64,000 nt of DNA from Actinokineospora diospyrosa (GCF_024171925.1 NZ_JAMTCO010000006.1:1-64000), one strand, 5' to 3'; numbered from the stretch's first letter, positions 41,801-49,122 are shown. Translations and numbers: made by a program. The notes: generated from the sequence alone by a model not told the origin.

Positions 41801-42236
41801 CGACCTGCGCCCCAAGGCCGGTGAACCGGGCCTGGCCATCCGCTACACCCCGCACGTGGACCCCGAGGCCGCGCGCAAGGCGGGCATCAAGGAGTTCGAC
41901 ACCCTGACCGCCGACTTCGACCGCCTCGGCTTCGACCCCACCGACCTCGACGACGGCTGGGGCGTGATGATGCACGACGCGACCCTCGCCGCCGCGGAGT
42001 CCATCAGCCGCTCGATGAACGGCCTGGCGGCGGGCGAACTGCCGAACCGCAAGTCCATCCGTGCCGAACTGGGGCGCTCGGACCGCGAACGCAACGCCGT
42101 GCGGGGCGCGGGCGGCACCTTCACCATCGACGGAACCACCGGCAACGCCGTCGGCCGCAAGCTCCCCATCATGGCCGTGGAACCCAACGGCACCCTGGTG
42201 TTCCTCGACTCCCGCAGCGCCGAACCAAACCCCTGA
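38838..42236 (+). CDS. Transmembrane STAND-like ATPase with extracellular solute-binding domain
   Basis: The protein has 1132 residues from the ATG at 38838 (GGAGGG upstream). The cytoplasmic part is a P-loop ATPase: Walker A G-P-K-G-S-G-K-T-G at 39-47, Walker B C-V-V-L-L-D-N-I-D near 248, and helical winged-helix-like regions to about 640. One membrane helix lies at about 656-678 (R-V-V-A-A-A-V-A-L-A-L-V-A-A). The outer part (about 700-1130) is a type I periplasmic-binding fold like branched-chain amino acid receptors: L-A-V-L-T-P-L-L-P, G-V-V-G-V-G-Q-S-T-K-N-A, R-K-A-M-L-V-Y-D-S-D-E-S-D-L-Y. There is no ABC transporter nearby. It looks like a one-protein sensor that passes ligand binding outside to an ATPase inside. 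Confidence 0.85.
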   Translation: MGELAGRTRAIALVREFVERPLVKGRPSTRRSPIVVFAGPKGSGKTGLLDAVRAELEGNVPYARIDCGELLDAVPWEVLSFLTFEFNRTAAGYGTIPFPRFVTAQAAIAEPLTLTNLAADRTSIRRALERLRHIDVLRAFLQDQVGQVAAGLSGVPEGVVRLMPDLLLRGLVRWRRGRRVVLGDGLEFYGEGDRAYDELIRLHRLTRAEAGEGDRTEAAELLWSAFLADLRAAFASHRGVRTWSLNCVVLLDNIDTESGRLLYNALADARRRDADPLTVVATSSGTVAQHIAGEDPLPTAEEAGRADYEQRATDARYADAYPIALRDLTLEEVTQLVSEVGNPMLNARRDVAESVHRFTRGHPGATALLVGATGHLRQATSPRDLLGERWRGPVGAAQITLAERMLRDFLGESPPDELVAWLELCAAAPHIDAAAVLTRFADAAPDGAAVAQELQVKDAAGRQVMLPALRNLLLYRLAQTPRRWTAVHTWLRDNGATTHRRYHALAAHDLTSVVGWFEPKLRATKAWFAELDTVVAAPCDLDGGQVNRYRLLDAVGWTDEANGSRRLIAEAVVALWLAEEYSTTARVAMRESGLKKLRELAADRRVVRGDFDEAVDRVANRARSESRGARTTRYADSPVAFVPPLPPATKRSRLRLRVVAAAVALALVAAGGLFAWDRISRCAEGVYQVDGECVGVTDGSYVFDEQLRTVQDKIFAENERVAGSPYVTLAVLTPLLPNPVGGSVTWGRIRAQLEGAHAAQVAANKDKREPKVRLLLANPGSRQQEWRAVVEQLVELADDEHLVGVVGVGQSTKNARDTAVELSRVDIPMVASVVTAARFAELSPSENGGTPGYIKGFTRVSTTTRDQVTVLAEHLAQPVVRKAMLVYDSDESDLYTSSLREEFEAAAARGKVSISVKSRFDTEASLDTQFREIMRDLCGDGAPDTVLYAGRAVLLDDLIANLRTRGCALDRTITLATGSDASMLRTRPDLRPKAGEPGLAIRYTPHVDPEAARKAGIKEFDTLTADFDRLGFDPTDLDDGWGVMMHDATLAAAESISRSMNGLAAGELPNRKSIRAELGRSDRERNAVRGAGGTFTIDGTTGNAVGRKLPIMAVEPNGTLVFLDSRSAEPNP

Positions 42237-42807
42237 CCCGGGCGATGCCCACCCTCCACCCGCAGCGACACGTCCTGCCCCACGAGCGCCTCCGGTCGCG
42301 GCCCGGTAGGTGCACGACCTCCTGTTGAGTCGCAAGCGCGCCATCGCTGACCACGACGGCCTTCAGTGCGATTGGCCCAATGGCCTTCGGTCTTCTGGAC
42401 GCTCGCGCCGAACTCCGCGTCGAGGCCCAGGGCGACGACCCCTCTGACGACCCGGCAGGCGGGTTCCGCAGTGCTGAACTCGGCGAAGGCGAACTCGAAT
42501 TAGCCGCCGCCCTCGGCGACACGGCATGCCGCGGGCCTCTTGATCAGCCAGCCGGGCACGACACCGTTCAGTACTCGAGCCCTTTGGCTGGAAGGCGACG
42601 GCAGCCGTCACAGACAAGCGACTGCAAGCCCGCCGAAATCCCTGCTCGAACCCCCACCCCCCGGACGGCAGACCCCCGCCCACCCGGGGGGCCACCCACA
42701 TACAGCATATCGGTTGTTGGGCCTTGTCAAGAGGCATCCGGGGAAGCTGTGGACAGCTGAAGCCGTTGTGGACAACTCGGGTCGAGAGCGAGCGGCACGC
42801 TGGTGAG
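42237..42807. other. Intergenic region with a diverged DnaA-box-like module
   Basis: Most of this gap shows no convincing gene; the frame from 42380 to 42760 has poor composition and no homology I recognise. At its right end, read on the minus strand, are TTGTCCACA (42767-42775), CTGTCCACA (42749-42757), TTGACA, then CGATATGCTGTATGTGGG (about 42697-42715). That is the same order as the repeat modules at 11180 and 37773, but diverged and without the hairpin element. Confidence 0.55.
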
Positions 42808-43686
42808 TCAGGCCGGGGTGGATTCGCGGGTGCGGTTGAGGTGGATGAAGGGCTCGAGGTAGGTGCGGGTCCGCGCGGGGCGGCCGTCCAGGAGGCGGTG
42901 CATGAGGTCCACCGCGGCCTCGGCGATGGCGTAGGAGTCCTGGACCACGGTCGCGCGCAGGGGGCTGTCAGCCGCGTCGATCAGGGCGAGGGCGTCGGCC
43001 GCGCCGTCGACGCCGGTGACGGTGGTGTGGTCGTGGTTGGCCCAGCGCAGGGCGTCGACGGCGCCGAGGGCCATGTCGTCATTGGTGCAGAACACGGCGT
43101 CGAGGGGGCCTGCGCGCAGGCGGGCGCGGACCGAGTCCTGGGCGAGCGCGCGGGTGAAGGCGCAGGTGTCGTCGAGGGAGAGGCGGGCGGCGGGCCGGGC
43201 TGATCGGAGGGCCTCGACGAACCCGTCCTGCCTGCCCCGGTGCTCGCGGCTGGCGACCACGTGCACCGACGGCTCGGGGTGGGGCAGGGTGCGGGCCAGC
43301 CACCGGCCCGCGGTCTGGCAGATCTCGCGGGCCGAGTAGCCGACGAAGCCGGTGCGGGGTGGGTAGTCGTCCTCGCGGGTGAACGGTTCGACGTCGAGGT
43401 AGACCACCGGGCCGTCGAGGTCGGCGCTGAACTCGTGCAGGGCGGGCTCCAGTCGCGCGGGGTCGGTCACCATGATGAACCCGCACCGGTCGTCGCCGCG
43501 GTGGGTGATGCCGCGCAGCAGCCTGCGGGTGCCCAGCACGTCGTAGTCGCGGTGCGGGGCCTTGAAGACCAGGTCGGTGCCGTCGCGGTCGAGCACGTCG
43601 TGCAGGTGGCCGACGAGGGTCCACAGCCAGGACTTGCCGCGCAGCGCCGACACCACGAGGAACGCGCGCCGCGGTGCACCGGTCAT
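42808..43686 (-). CDS. Cytoplasmic type I sugar-binding-like protein
   Basis: The protein has 292 residues. The fold matches the ligand-binding half of LacI regulators and ribose-type binding proteins: S-W-L-W-T-L-V-G-H-L, H-R-D-Y-D-V, G-F-I-M-V-T-D, F-V-G-Y-S-A-R-E, D-A-V-F-C-T-N-D-D-M-A-L-G-A-V-D-A-L, V-T-G-V-D-G-A, and T-V-V-Q-D-S. The C-T-N-D-D-M-A-L-G segment is very typical. There is no N-terminal helix-turn-helix, signal peptide or lipobox, so it is neither a normal repressor nor an importer component. It lies tail-to-tail with the membrane STAND gene. It may bind a sugar and touch a partner protein. Confidence 0.75.
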   Translation of the reverse strand: MTGAPRRAFLVVSALRGKSWLWTLVGHLHDVLDRDGTDLVFKAPHRDYDVLGTRRLLRGITHRGDDRCGFIMVTDPARLEPALHEFSADLDGPVVYLDVEPFTREDDYPPRTGFVGYSAREICQTAGRWLARTLPHPEPSVHVVASREHRGRQDGFVEALRSARPAARLSLDDTCAFTRALAQDSVRARLRAGPLDAVFCTNDDMALGAVDALRWANHDHTTVTGVDGAADALALIDAADSPLRATVVQDSYAIAEAAVDLMHRLLDGRPARTRTYLEPFIHLNRTRESTPA

Positions 43687-43757
43687 CGGTCGAGTATGCC
43701 CGTGGCGGCGGGGGCGGGTGGCCGGGTGCGATCATCTAGCCGGTCGGAGGGGGTCGG

Positions 43758-45053
43758 GTGGCTGGTCGGGCGGTTCGGGTCGGGGTTGGCGCGCTGGTCG
43801 TCGGGGGCGCCACCTGGGCGGTGGTGCGGTTCGGGGTGCCGGTGTGGCTCACCAACCGCGATCACCCGTTGCGGCCGGTGCTGGAGGCGTTGAGCTGGGT
43901 CGCGGGCATCGCCGGGCTGCTGGTCGCGATCGGGGCGCTGGTGGCCTCGACGCGCGCGCCCGGGGGTGGCGGCTCGGTGCGCAACACGGTGACGGGCCGG
44001 GTCGACGGGCAGGTGCTGCAGGCGGGCACGATCACCGGGCCGGTCACCATGAACTCCACCGCGGTCGCCCTGCCGGTGTGGGTGCGGCTGGCGGTGGCCG
44101 GTGTCGTGGTCGTGGTGGCCGGGGTGGCGACGCTGGCCGTGGTGGTGCTGACGCGGGCCGAGGAGCCGGAGTTGCGCGCGGTGGTCACGGTTGGTGCCGG
44201 CAGCAAGTGCGCGGGCGGCTGGGTGGTGCCGACCCCCGCGGGGCCGGTGCCGGTGAGCGACCGACCGGAGGGTGCCACGCAGGCCGACCAGGGTCTGGTC
44301 TCGGTGACGCTGCAGGGTTCTCTGCCCGCCGCGGTCGTGTTGCAGTCCATGCGCGCGGAAGTGGTGTCGCGGCGGCCCGCGTCGACGGGGGTGTGGCTGG
44401 AAACCCCGTGCGGTGGTGATGTCACACCGCGCAGCTTCGGTGTCGACCTGAACAAGCCGAGCGCGGCCGCGGTGGGCCTGCCCGGTGCGGATGGCGGGGA
44501 GAAAGTTCCTGCGCCGAGCTTCCCGTTCCAGGTCAACGAGTCCGAGGTCGAGCAGTTCCTCATCACCCCGAACGTGTCCACCGACGACGTGGAGTGGCGC
44601 CTGCGCGTCACCTGGACCTCCGGCACCCGCCGCGGCGAAACGGTGATCGACGACAACGGCCGCCCGTTCCGCACCACCGGCACCACAGCCGTCAGCGCCT
44701 TGTACTGCGCCGACCTGAACGCGGGGACGTGGCACCCGGCTGACTCGAGCGCGCGGTGCGGTCCGTTGCGCTCCGCCGCCGAGGCCGGGTTGACCGGAAC
44801 GTGGGAAGGGCGCGGCACTCTGCGCGTCGCCGACGACGGCACAGCCGTGTGGACCACCGGCACCGGCGAGGCCCGGATCCGCTTGCTGTCGATCCTCAAC
44901 CAGCGAGCCACCGCCGACGTCACCGCCAGCACGACCCCGGAGATCGCCGCGGGCGAGCGGTTGTCCCTCTTCTACTTCGCCGACGGGATCGCGGCGCACT
45001 CCCAGCTGGGCGCCGAGCTGACCTGGTGCCGCCCCGGGAAGGCGTGCGGCTAG
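43758..45053 (+). CDS. Membrane protein with RHIM-like motif and extracellular beta domain
   Basis: The protein has 431 residues from a GTG preceded by GGAGG. Hydrophobic helices lie at about 7-26, 44-64 and 107-131. Between the second and third lies N-T-V-T-G-R-V-D-G-Q-V-L-Q-A-G-T-I-T-G-P-V (76-96), the same short motif type as in the STAND proteins at 5514 and 58542. The C-terminal ~300 residues are beta-rich with cysteines (S-K-C-A-G-G-W, E-T-P-C-G-G, L-Y-C-A-D, S-A-R-C-G-P, T-W-C-R-P), probably outside the cell; no family is recognised. By analogy the motif could let it be recruited by a STAND oligomer, making it a candidate membrane effector or receptor. Confidence 0.6.
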   Translation: MAGRAVRVGVGALVVGGATWAVVRFGVPVWLTNRDHPLRPVLEALSWVAGIAGLLVAIGALVASTRAPGGGGSVRNTVTGRVDGQVLQAGTITGPVTMNSTAVALPVWVRLAVAGVVVVVAGVATLAVVVLTRAEEPELRAVVTVGAGSKCAGGWVVPTPAGPVPVSDRPEGATQADQGLVSVTLQGSLPAAVVLQSMRAEVVSRRPASTGVWLETPCGGDVTPRSFGVDLNKPSAAAVGLPGADGGEKVPAPSFPFQVNESEVEQFLITPNVSTDDVEWRLRVTWTSGTRRGETVIDDNGRPFRTTGTTAVSALYCADLNAGTWHPADSSARCGPLRSAAEAGLTGTWEGRGTLRVADDGTAVWTTGTGEARIRLLSILNQRATADVTASTTPEIAAGERLSLFYFADGIAAHSQLGAELTWCRPGKACG

Positions 45054-45131
45054 ATCGTCCGATGTGGACGATAGACATGCCGTCGGGAATCGGCTGCTGG
45101 TGGTAGAACGGCGCCGGTAGCCGTCGTGGGC

Positions 45132-46046
45132 TCAGTGGCGTGCTGTCCCGGGTTCGGGGCTGCTGGTCGCGTCCGCGGGGGTGCGGATGGCGGCGGTGAA
45201 GGCCTCGACACCGGGGTGGCCGGATGCGCCTTGGCGGGTGGTGGCGAAGATCGCGCGCTCTGGGCGGCCGGGGAGGCGGCGGGTCGTGACGGCCGCGTGG
45301 TGGGTGGCGCCTGCGAGGTCGGGCAGGAGGGCGGCGGCGAGGCCGTGCTCGACGAAGCGCAGGTGGATCAGCAGGTCGGTCGAGGTGTAGCGGACGTCGG
45401 GTTCGAAGCCCGCTTGGCGGCAGGCTGCGGTGGCCCACTCGCGGGCGATGGTGCCCGCGGGTTCCAGCACGAACGGCCGCGACGCCAGGCGGGGCAGGGA
45501 GCGTTCGCGCCAACCGGGCGGGACGACCAGGCGGAGTTCGTCGGTGAGCAGGTCTTGGCGTTCGGTCTCGCGCGGGCGGGGGAGCGGGTGGCCGGGGTAC
45601 TCCTCGCCCAGCACCAGGTCGAACTCGCCCGCCACGAGCGCGGGCAGGGCGACCTCGGACTCCAGTTCCGTCACCTCGACCCGCAACCCCGGGTGCCGCC
45701 GCCGCAACCGGGTGAGCGCGGTGGGCACCAGCGCGAGGACCGCGGTCTGGAACGCGGCGACCCGGAGCGTGCCGACGGTCTCGTGCCGCGAGCGGGCCAG
45801 CGCCGCCTCGGCCCGCTCGACCTCGGCCAACAGCACCTCGGCGTGCGCGACGAGCACCTCGGCCTGCGCCGTCAGCCGGACCCGCCTGCCCGCCGCCTCC
45901 AGCAGCCGCACTCCGGTCTCCTTCTCCAGCGCGGACAGCTGCTGGGAGACCGCGGACGCGCTGTAGGACCGGGCCTCGGCCACGGCCGTGATGGTGCCCA
46001 ACCGGGCGAGGTCGCGCAGCAACCGCAGGCGTCGAAGGTCGAGCAC
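45132..46046 (-). CDS. LysR-family transcriptional regulator
   Basis: I use the GTG at 46046, which has GAGGAGG 5 nt upstream; the ATG at 46082 would include that ribosome site within the gene. The 304-residue protein begins V-L-D-L-R-R-L-R-L-L-R-D-L-A-R-L-G-T-I-T-A-V-A-E-A-R-S-Y-S-A-S-A-V-S-Q-Q-L, a standard LysR helix-turn-helix. The two-lobed ligand domain follows from about 90 (G-T-L-R-V-A-A-F, F-D-L-V-L-G-E-E). It is divergent from the ammonia-lyase-like and M20 genes and is probably their activator, with an amino acid or its product as inducer. GTTCACTTAAC at about 46070-46080 in the gap is a possible half-site. Confidence 0.9.
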   Translation of the reverse strand: MLDLRRLRLLRDLARLGTITAVAEARSYSASAVSQQLSALEKETGVRLLEAAGRRVRLTAQAEVLVAHAEVLLAEVERAEAALARSRHETVGTLRVAAFQTAVLALVPTALTRLRRRHPGLRVEVTELESEVALPALVAGEFDLVLGEEYPGHPLPRPRETERQDLLTDELRLVVPPGWRERSLPRLASRPFVLEPAGTIAREWATAACRQAGFEPDVRYTSTDLLIHLRFVEHGLAAALLPDLAGATHHAAVTTRRLPGRPERAIFATTRQGASGHPGVEAFTAAIRTPADATSSPEPGTARH

Positions 46047-46129
46047 CGCACCTCCTCGGGAAGCATCAGGTTCACTTAACATTATCGTCCTGGTTTCCGC
46101 GCTGGACCTGTTGAGTCCGCGGGGCGACG

Positions 46130-47128
46130 ATGGTCGGTATGACCTGGTACCACTCGCCGAGAGCCCGGGACTGGACCGGCCCGGAGGTGTCCGGCGCGGC
46201 GCACGCGTTCCACCGGTCGCTGCTCGGGTACGCCCCCACACCGCTGGTGCCCCTTCCCGCGCTCGCGGCCGAACTCGGCGTCGCGCAGGTGTGGGTGAAG
46301 GACGAGTCGTCACGGCTGGGGCTGCCCGCGTTCAAGGTCCTCGGCGCCTCCTGGGCGTGCTCGCAGGTCCTGCGGCAGCGGCCGGGTGTGGGACTGGTGA
46401 CCGCGACCGAGGGCAACCACGGCCGCGCGGTCGCGCGGGTGGCGGCTGACCTGGGGGTCGGCGCGACGGTGTTCGTGCCGGGAGTGGTGTCCGAGGCGAC
46501 TGCCGCCCGGATCACCGGGGAGGGCGCGGACGTCGTGCGGGTGGACGGCAACTACGACACCGCGGTCCGCCGCGCCGCCGAGTTCGCCGAGCGGTCCGAC
46601 CGCGCGCTGGTCCAGGACACCGCCTGGGACGGCTACGAGCAGGTGCCCGCGTGGATCGTCGAGGGCTACCAGACCCTGGTGCGCGAGGTCGACGCCCAAC
46701 TGGCGGCACCACCGGACCTGGTGGTCGTCCCGGTCGGCGTCGGCTCGCTGGCCGAGGCCGTCGTGCGGCACTACCGGCGGCCGGGCACCGCGCACCCCGG
46801 CGTGCTGGCCGTCGAGCCCGACACCGCCGCGTGCCTGCTCACGAGCCTGAGCACGGGCCGCCCTGTGACCGTGCCGACCGGCACGACGGTGATGGCCGGG
46901 CTCAACTGCGGCACCGTCTCCGGCTCCGCGTGGCCGGTGCTGCGCGCCGGATGCGACTTGGCTGTCGCCGTCAGCGATGCCGAAGCACTGCGCGCTGTCG
47001 ACGACCTTGAAAGGCTCGGCGTCTCCTCGGGACCCAGCGGCGCGGCGTCCCTCGCGGGCGCCCGGCGGGTGGACCTCGCACCGGACGCCGTCGTTGTCCT
47101 GCTCAGCACGGAAGGACGCACCCGATGA
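46130..47128 (+). CDS. PLP-dependent diaminopropionate ammonia-lyase-like enzyme
   Basis: The protein has 332 residues. It is a fold-type II PLP enzyme: Y-A-P-T-P-L-V-P-L-P opening, V-W-V-K-D-E-S-S-R-L-G-L-P-A-F-K-V-L-G-A with the Schiff-base lysine, T-A-T-E-G-N-H-G-R-A-V-A (substrate-binding loop), and V-V-P-V-G-V-G-S-L near 205. The F-K-V-L-G and T-E-G-N-H-G signatures point to diaminopropionate ammonia-lyase (2,3-diaminopropionate to pyruvate and ammonia) over threonine deaminase, though it is shorter than E. coli YgeX (about 400). Its last codons overlap the next gene by 4 bp, so the two form one operon. Confidence 0.82.
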   Translation: MVGMTWYHSPRARDWTGPEVSGAAHAFHRSLLGYAPTPLVPLPALAAELGVAQVWVKDESSRLGLPAFKVLGASWACSQVLRQRPGVGLVTATEGNHGRAVARVAADLGVGATVFVPGVVSEATAARITGEGADVVRVDGNYDTAVRRAAEFAERSDRALVQDTAWDGYEQVPAWIVEGYQTLVREVDAQLAAPPDLVVVPVGVGSLAEAVVRHYRRPGTAHPGVLAVEPDTAACLLTSLSTGRPVTVPTGTTVMAGLNCGTVSGSAWPVLRAGCDLAVAVSDAEALRAVDDLERLGVSSGPSGAASLAGARRVDLAPDAVVVLLSTEGRTR

Positions 47129-48378
47129 CCATCCGCATCGACCGGGACCGGCTCTGGGCCACCCTGATGGAACTCAAGGAGATCGGCGCCTACGACGACG
47201 AGGCCACCGGCCTGCGCGGCGTCCGGCGCCTGGCGCTGACCGACGCGGACGCCGAGGCCCGCCGCCGGTGCGTGGCGTGGATGGTCGAGGCCGGACTGGA
47301 AGTCCGCGTCGACCGCATCGGCAACGTCTACGCCACCCGACCAGGCCGCGACCGGTCCCTGCCCTGCGTGTTGATGGGCTCCCACATCGACACCGTCGCC
47401 ACCGGCGGCGCCTTCGACGGCACCCTCGGCGTCCTGGGCGGCATCGAGGTGATGCGCACCCTCGACGACGCGGGCATCGAAACCCTGCGCGACATCGAGG
47501 TCGGCTTCTTCACCGAGGAAGAAGGCGTCCGCTTCGGCACGGACATGCTCGGCTCGGCCGTGACCGCCGGGCGCATCCCACTCGAGCACGCCCACAAACT
47601 CACCGACAACGACGGCAAGACAGTCGAAGAGGAACTCATCCGCATCGGCTTCGACGGCGAAGCCCACGAACGCCGCCCCATCCCGCACGCCTACATCGAG
47701 TGCCACATCGAACAAGGCCCCATCCTGTCCACCGCGGGCGTCACCATCGGCATAGTCGAAGGCGTCCAATCCATCTCCTGGCAACGCCTAACCCTCCACG
47801 GCGAGGCCGCCCACGCGGGCACCACCCCCATCCCCGCCCGCCACGACGCAGGCCTGGTCGCCGCCTCCGTCGTGGTCGAAGCCCGCCGCATGTGCGACAG
47901 CGGCGAATTCGGTCAGCTCCGCGCCACAGTAGGAAACTTTGTTGTCAGCGATGGCCAAACCAACGTCATCCCCCACACGGCGACGATCACCATCGACCTC
48001 CGAAACCCCAACAACACCCACATGACCGCCGCCGAATCCCACCTAGCCACCTACGTCCACACCCTGTCCACCCAACACGGCGTAACCGCCACCTGGGAAC
48101 GAATGGCCAAGACCCCCGTGGTCCCGTTCGACCCAGCCATCCAAAACCTCCTCGCGAGCACAGCCGACGACCTAGACCTGCCCTATGTCCGAACCATGTC
48201 CGGCGCAGGGCACGACGCCCAAGAAATCGCCGCCCTCTGCCCAACCGCGATGGTGTTCGTAGCAGGCGAGAACGGCGGAATCAGCCACACGCCACGAGAA
48301 CACTCAACCCCAGCCGCATGCGCCGACGGGACAGACGTCTTGGCCAACGCCGTTCTGCACCTGGCAAATCAACCCTGA
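47125..48378 (+). CDS. M20 amidohydrolase (allantoate/N-carbamoyl-amino-acid type)
   Basis: The protein has 417 residues. The binuclear zinc site is complete: M-G-S-H-I-D-T (first His), G-G-A-F-D-G (bridging Asp), T-E-E-E-G-V-R-F (Glu pair), Y-I-E-C-H-I-E-Q-G-P (His) and G-I-S-H-T-P-R-E (last His). The H-I-E-Q-G-P motif is typical of the hydantoinase/carbamoylase subgroup, which hydrolyses N-carbamoyl amino acids or ureidoglycolate-type compounds. It starts within the stop of the ammonia-lyase-like gene (ATGA), so the two act together, perhaps first freeing and then deaminating an N-acylated diamino acid. Confidence 0.88.
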   Translation: MTIRIDRDRLWATLMELKEIGAYDDEATGLRGVRRLALTDADAEARRRCVAWMVEAGLEVRVDRIGNVYATRPGRDRSLPCVLMGSHIDTVATGGAFDGTLGVLGGIEVMRTLDDAGIETLRDIEVGFFTEEEGVRFGTDMLGSAVTAGRIPLEHAHKLTDNDGKTVEEELIRIGFDGEAHERRPIPHAYIECHIEQGPILSTAGVTIGIVEGVQSISWQRLTLHGEAAHAGTTPIPARHDAGLVAASVVVEARRMCDSGEFGQLRATVGNFVVSDGQTNVIPHTATITIDLRNPNNTHMTAAESHLATYVHTLSTQHGVTATWERMAKTPVVPFDPAIQNLLASTADDLDLPYVRTMSGAGHDAQEIAALCPTAMVFVAGENGGISHTPREHSTPAACADGTDVLANAVLHLANQP

Positions 48379-48444
48379 CCCGAGCGAGGGGGCCTGCTCG
48401 TTGCCTGGCGGCAACCTCGCGGCCCGGTCCTGGTGGTGCGGTGG

Positions 48445-48590
48445 GCTCGATGGGGCGGACTTGTTTTGCGCGGGGCCCCTACGACACCCGTGGCAGGTCC
48501 GCAAAGCAGGGGCCGAAAAGACTGGCCCTGCCGCGAGGAAACGCTACGGGTGTCGTCCCCCCCGCGCAAAGGAAGTCCGCCCCATCGAGC
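48445..48590 (-). repeat. Conserved hairpin element, copy D (with compensating changes)
   Basis: The left arm has GGGGCGGACTTG where the other copies have GGGGTGGACCTG. The right arm has AAGTCCGCCCC where the others have AGGTCCACCCC, so both substitutions are matched and pairing is kept. GCGCGGGG also pairs fully with CCCCGCGC, and CTACGACACCCGT with ACGGGTGTCGT, making this copy the longest continuous stem. Two mismatches lie at the GTTT/GGAA position. Flanks differ from the others on the left. Confidence 0.72.
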
Positions 48591-48978
48591 AGTTGGCACC
48601 GACGGCTCCGAAGAGCGGGTGGGAGACCTAGTTGACCACTGGACACCCGGAAGCCGCTGGGACTGCCCGCCCCGCACAAGATCATCTGCCGCAAGAGCCC
48701 CCGATATACAGCCTACCGAGGAAACCCGACAAAACCGGGGCGGTGATTGGGGCCTGTGGACAGCAGAGCACGTTGTGGACAACCACCTATCAGCCCACCC
48801 AACCCAGCCCCCTGGACCCACGGACGCAGCGGTGTCATCCCGACTGCCGTCAGGCCGGGCCCAGCCCACTTCATCGGCTCGTGGACACTCGGACCCGACG
48901 GTGCCAACCCAGCTGCCGTCAGGTCCGCCTCAGCCCACTTTCTCAGCGCGTGGACAGTCGGAGTCGCTGGTGCCAGGT

Positions 48979-49122
48979 GCTCGATGGGGTGGATCTGTTT
49001 TGTGTGGGGGGACGGCACCCGTAGCGTCGTTCAGCGGCAGGGCCTGCTTTTGGGCCCCTGCTTTGCGGTCCTGCCACGGGTGTCGTAGGGGCCCCGCGCA
49101 AAACAGGTCCACCCCATCGAGC
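48979..49122 (+). repeat. Conserved 144-bp hairpin element, copy E (inverted)
   Basis: The arms 48979-49002 and 49099-49122 pair over 24 nt with one G-U-type difference (GGATCTG facing CAGGTCC). TTTTGTGTGGGG faces CCCCGCGCAAAA with U-G pairs, and GGCACCCGT faces ACGGGTGTC with another U-G. The tip stem is GCAGGGCC / GGCCCCTGC. It lies in opposite orientation to copies A-D, and on this strand its imperfect pairs are wobbles. Confidence 0.72.

Noticed and set aside
42380-42760. Small gene in the gap after the membrane STAND gene
   Set aside because: There is no ribosome site, no recognised motif, and the frame ends in low-complexity Pro/Arg sequence with the box module at its end.
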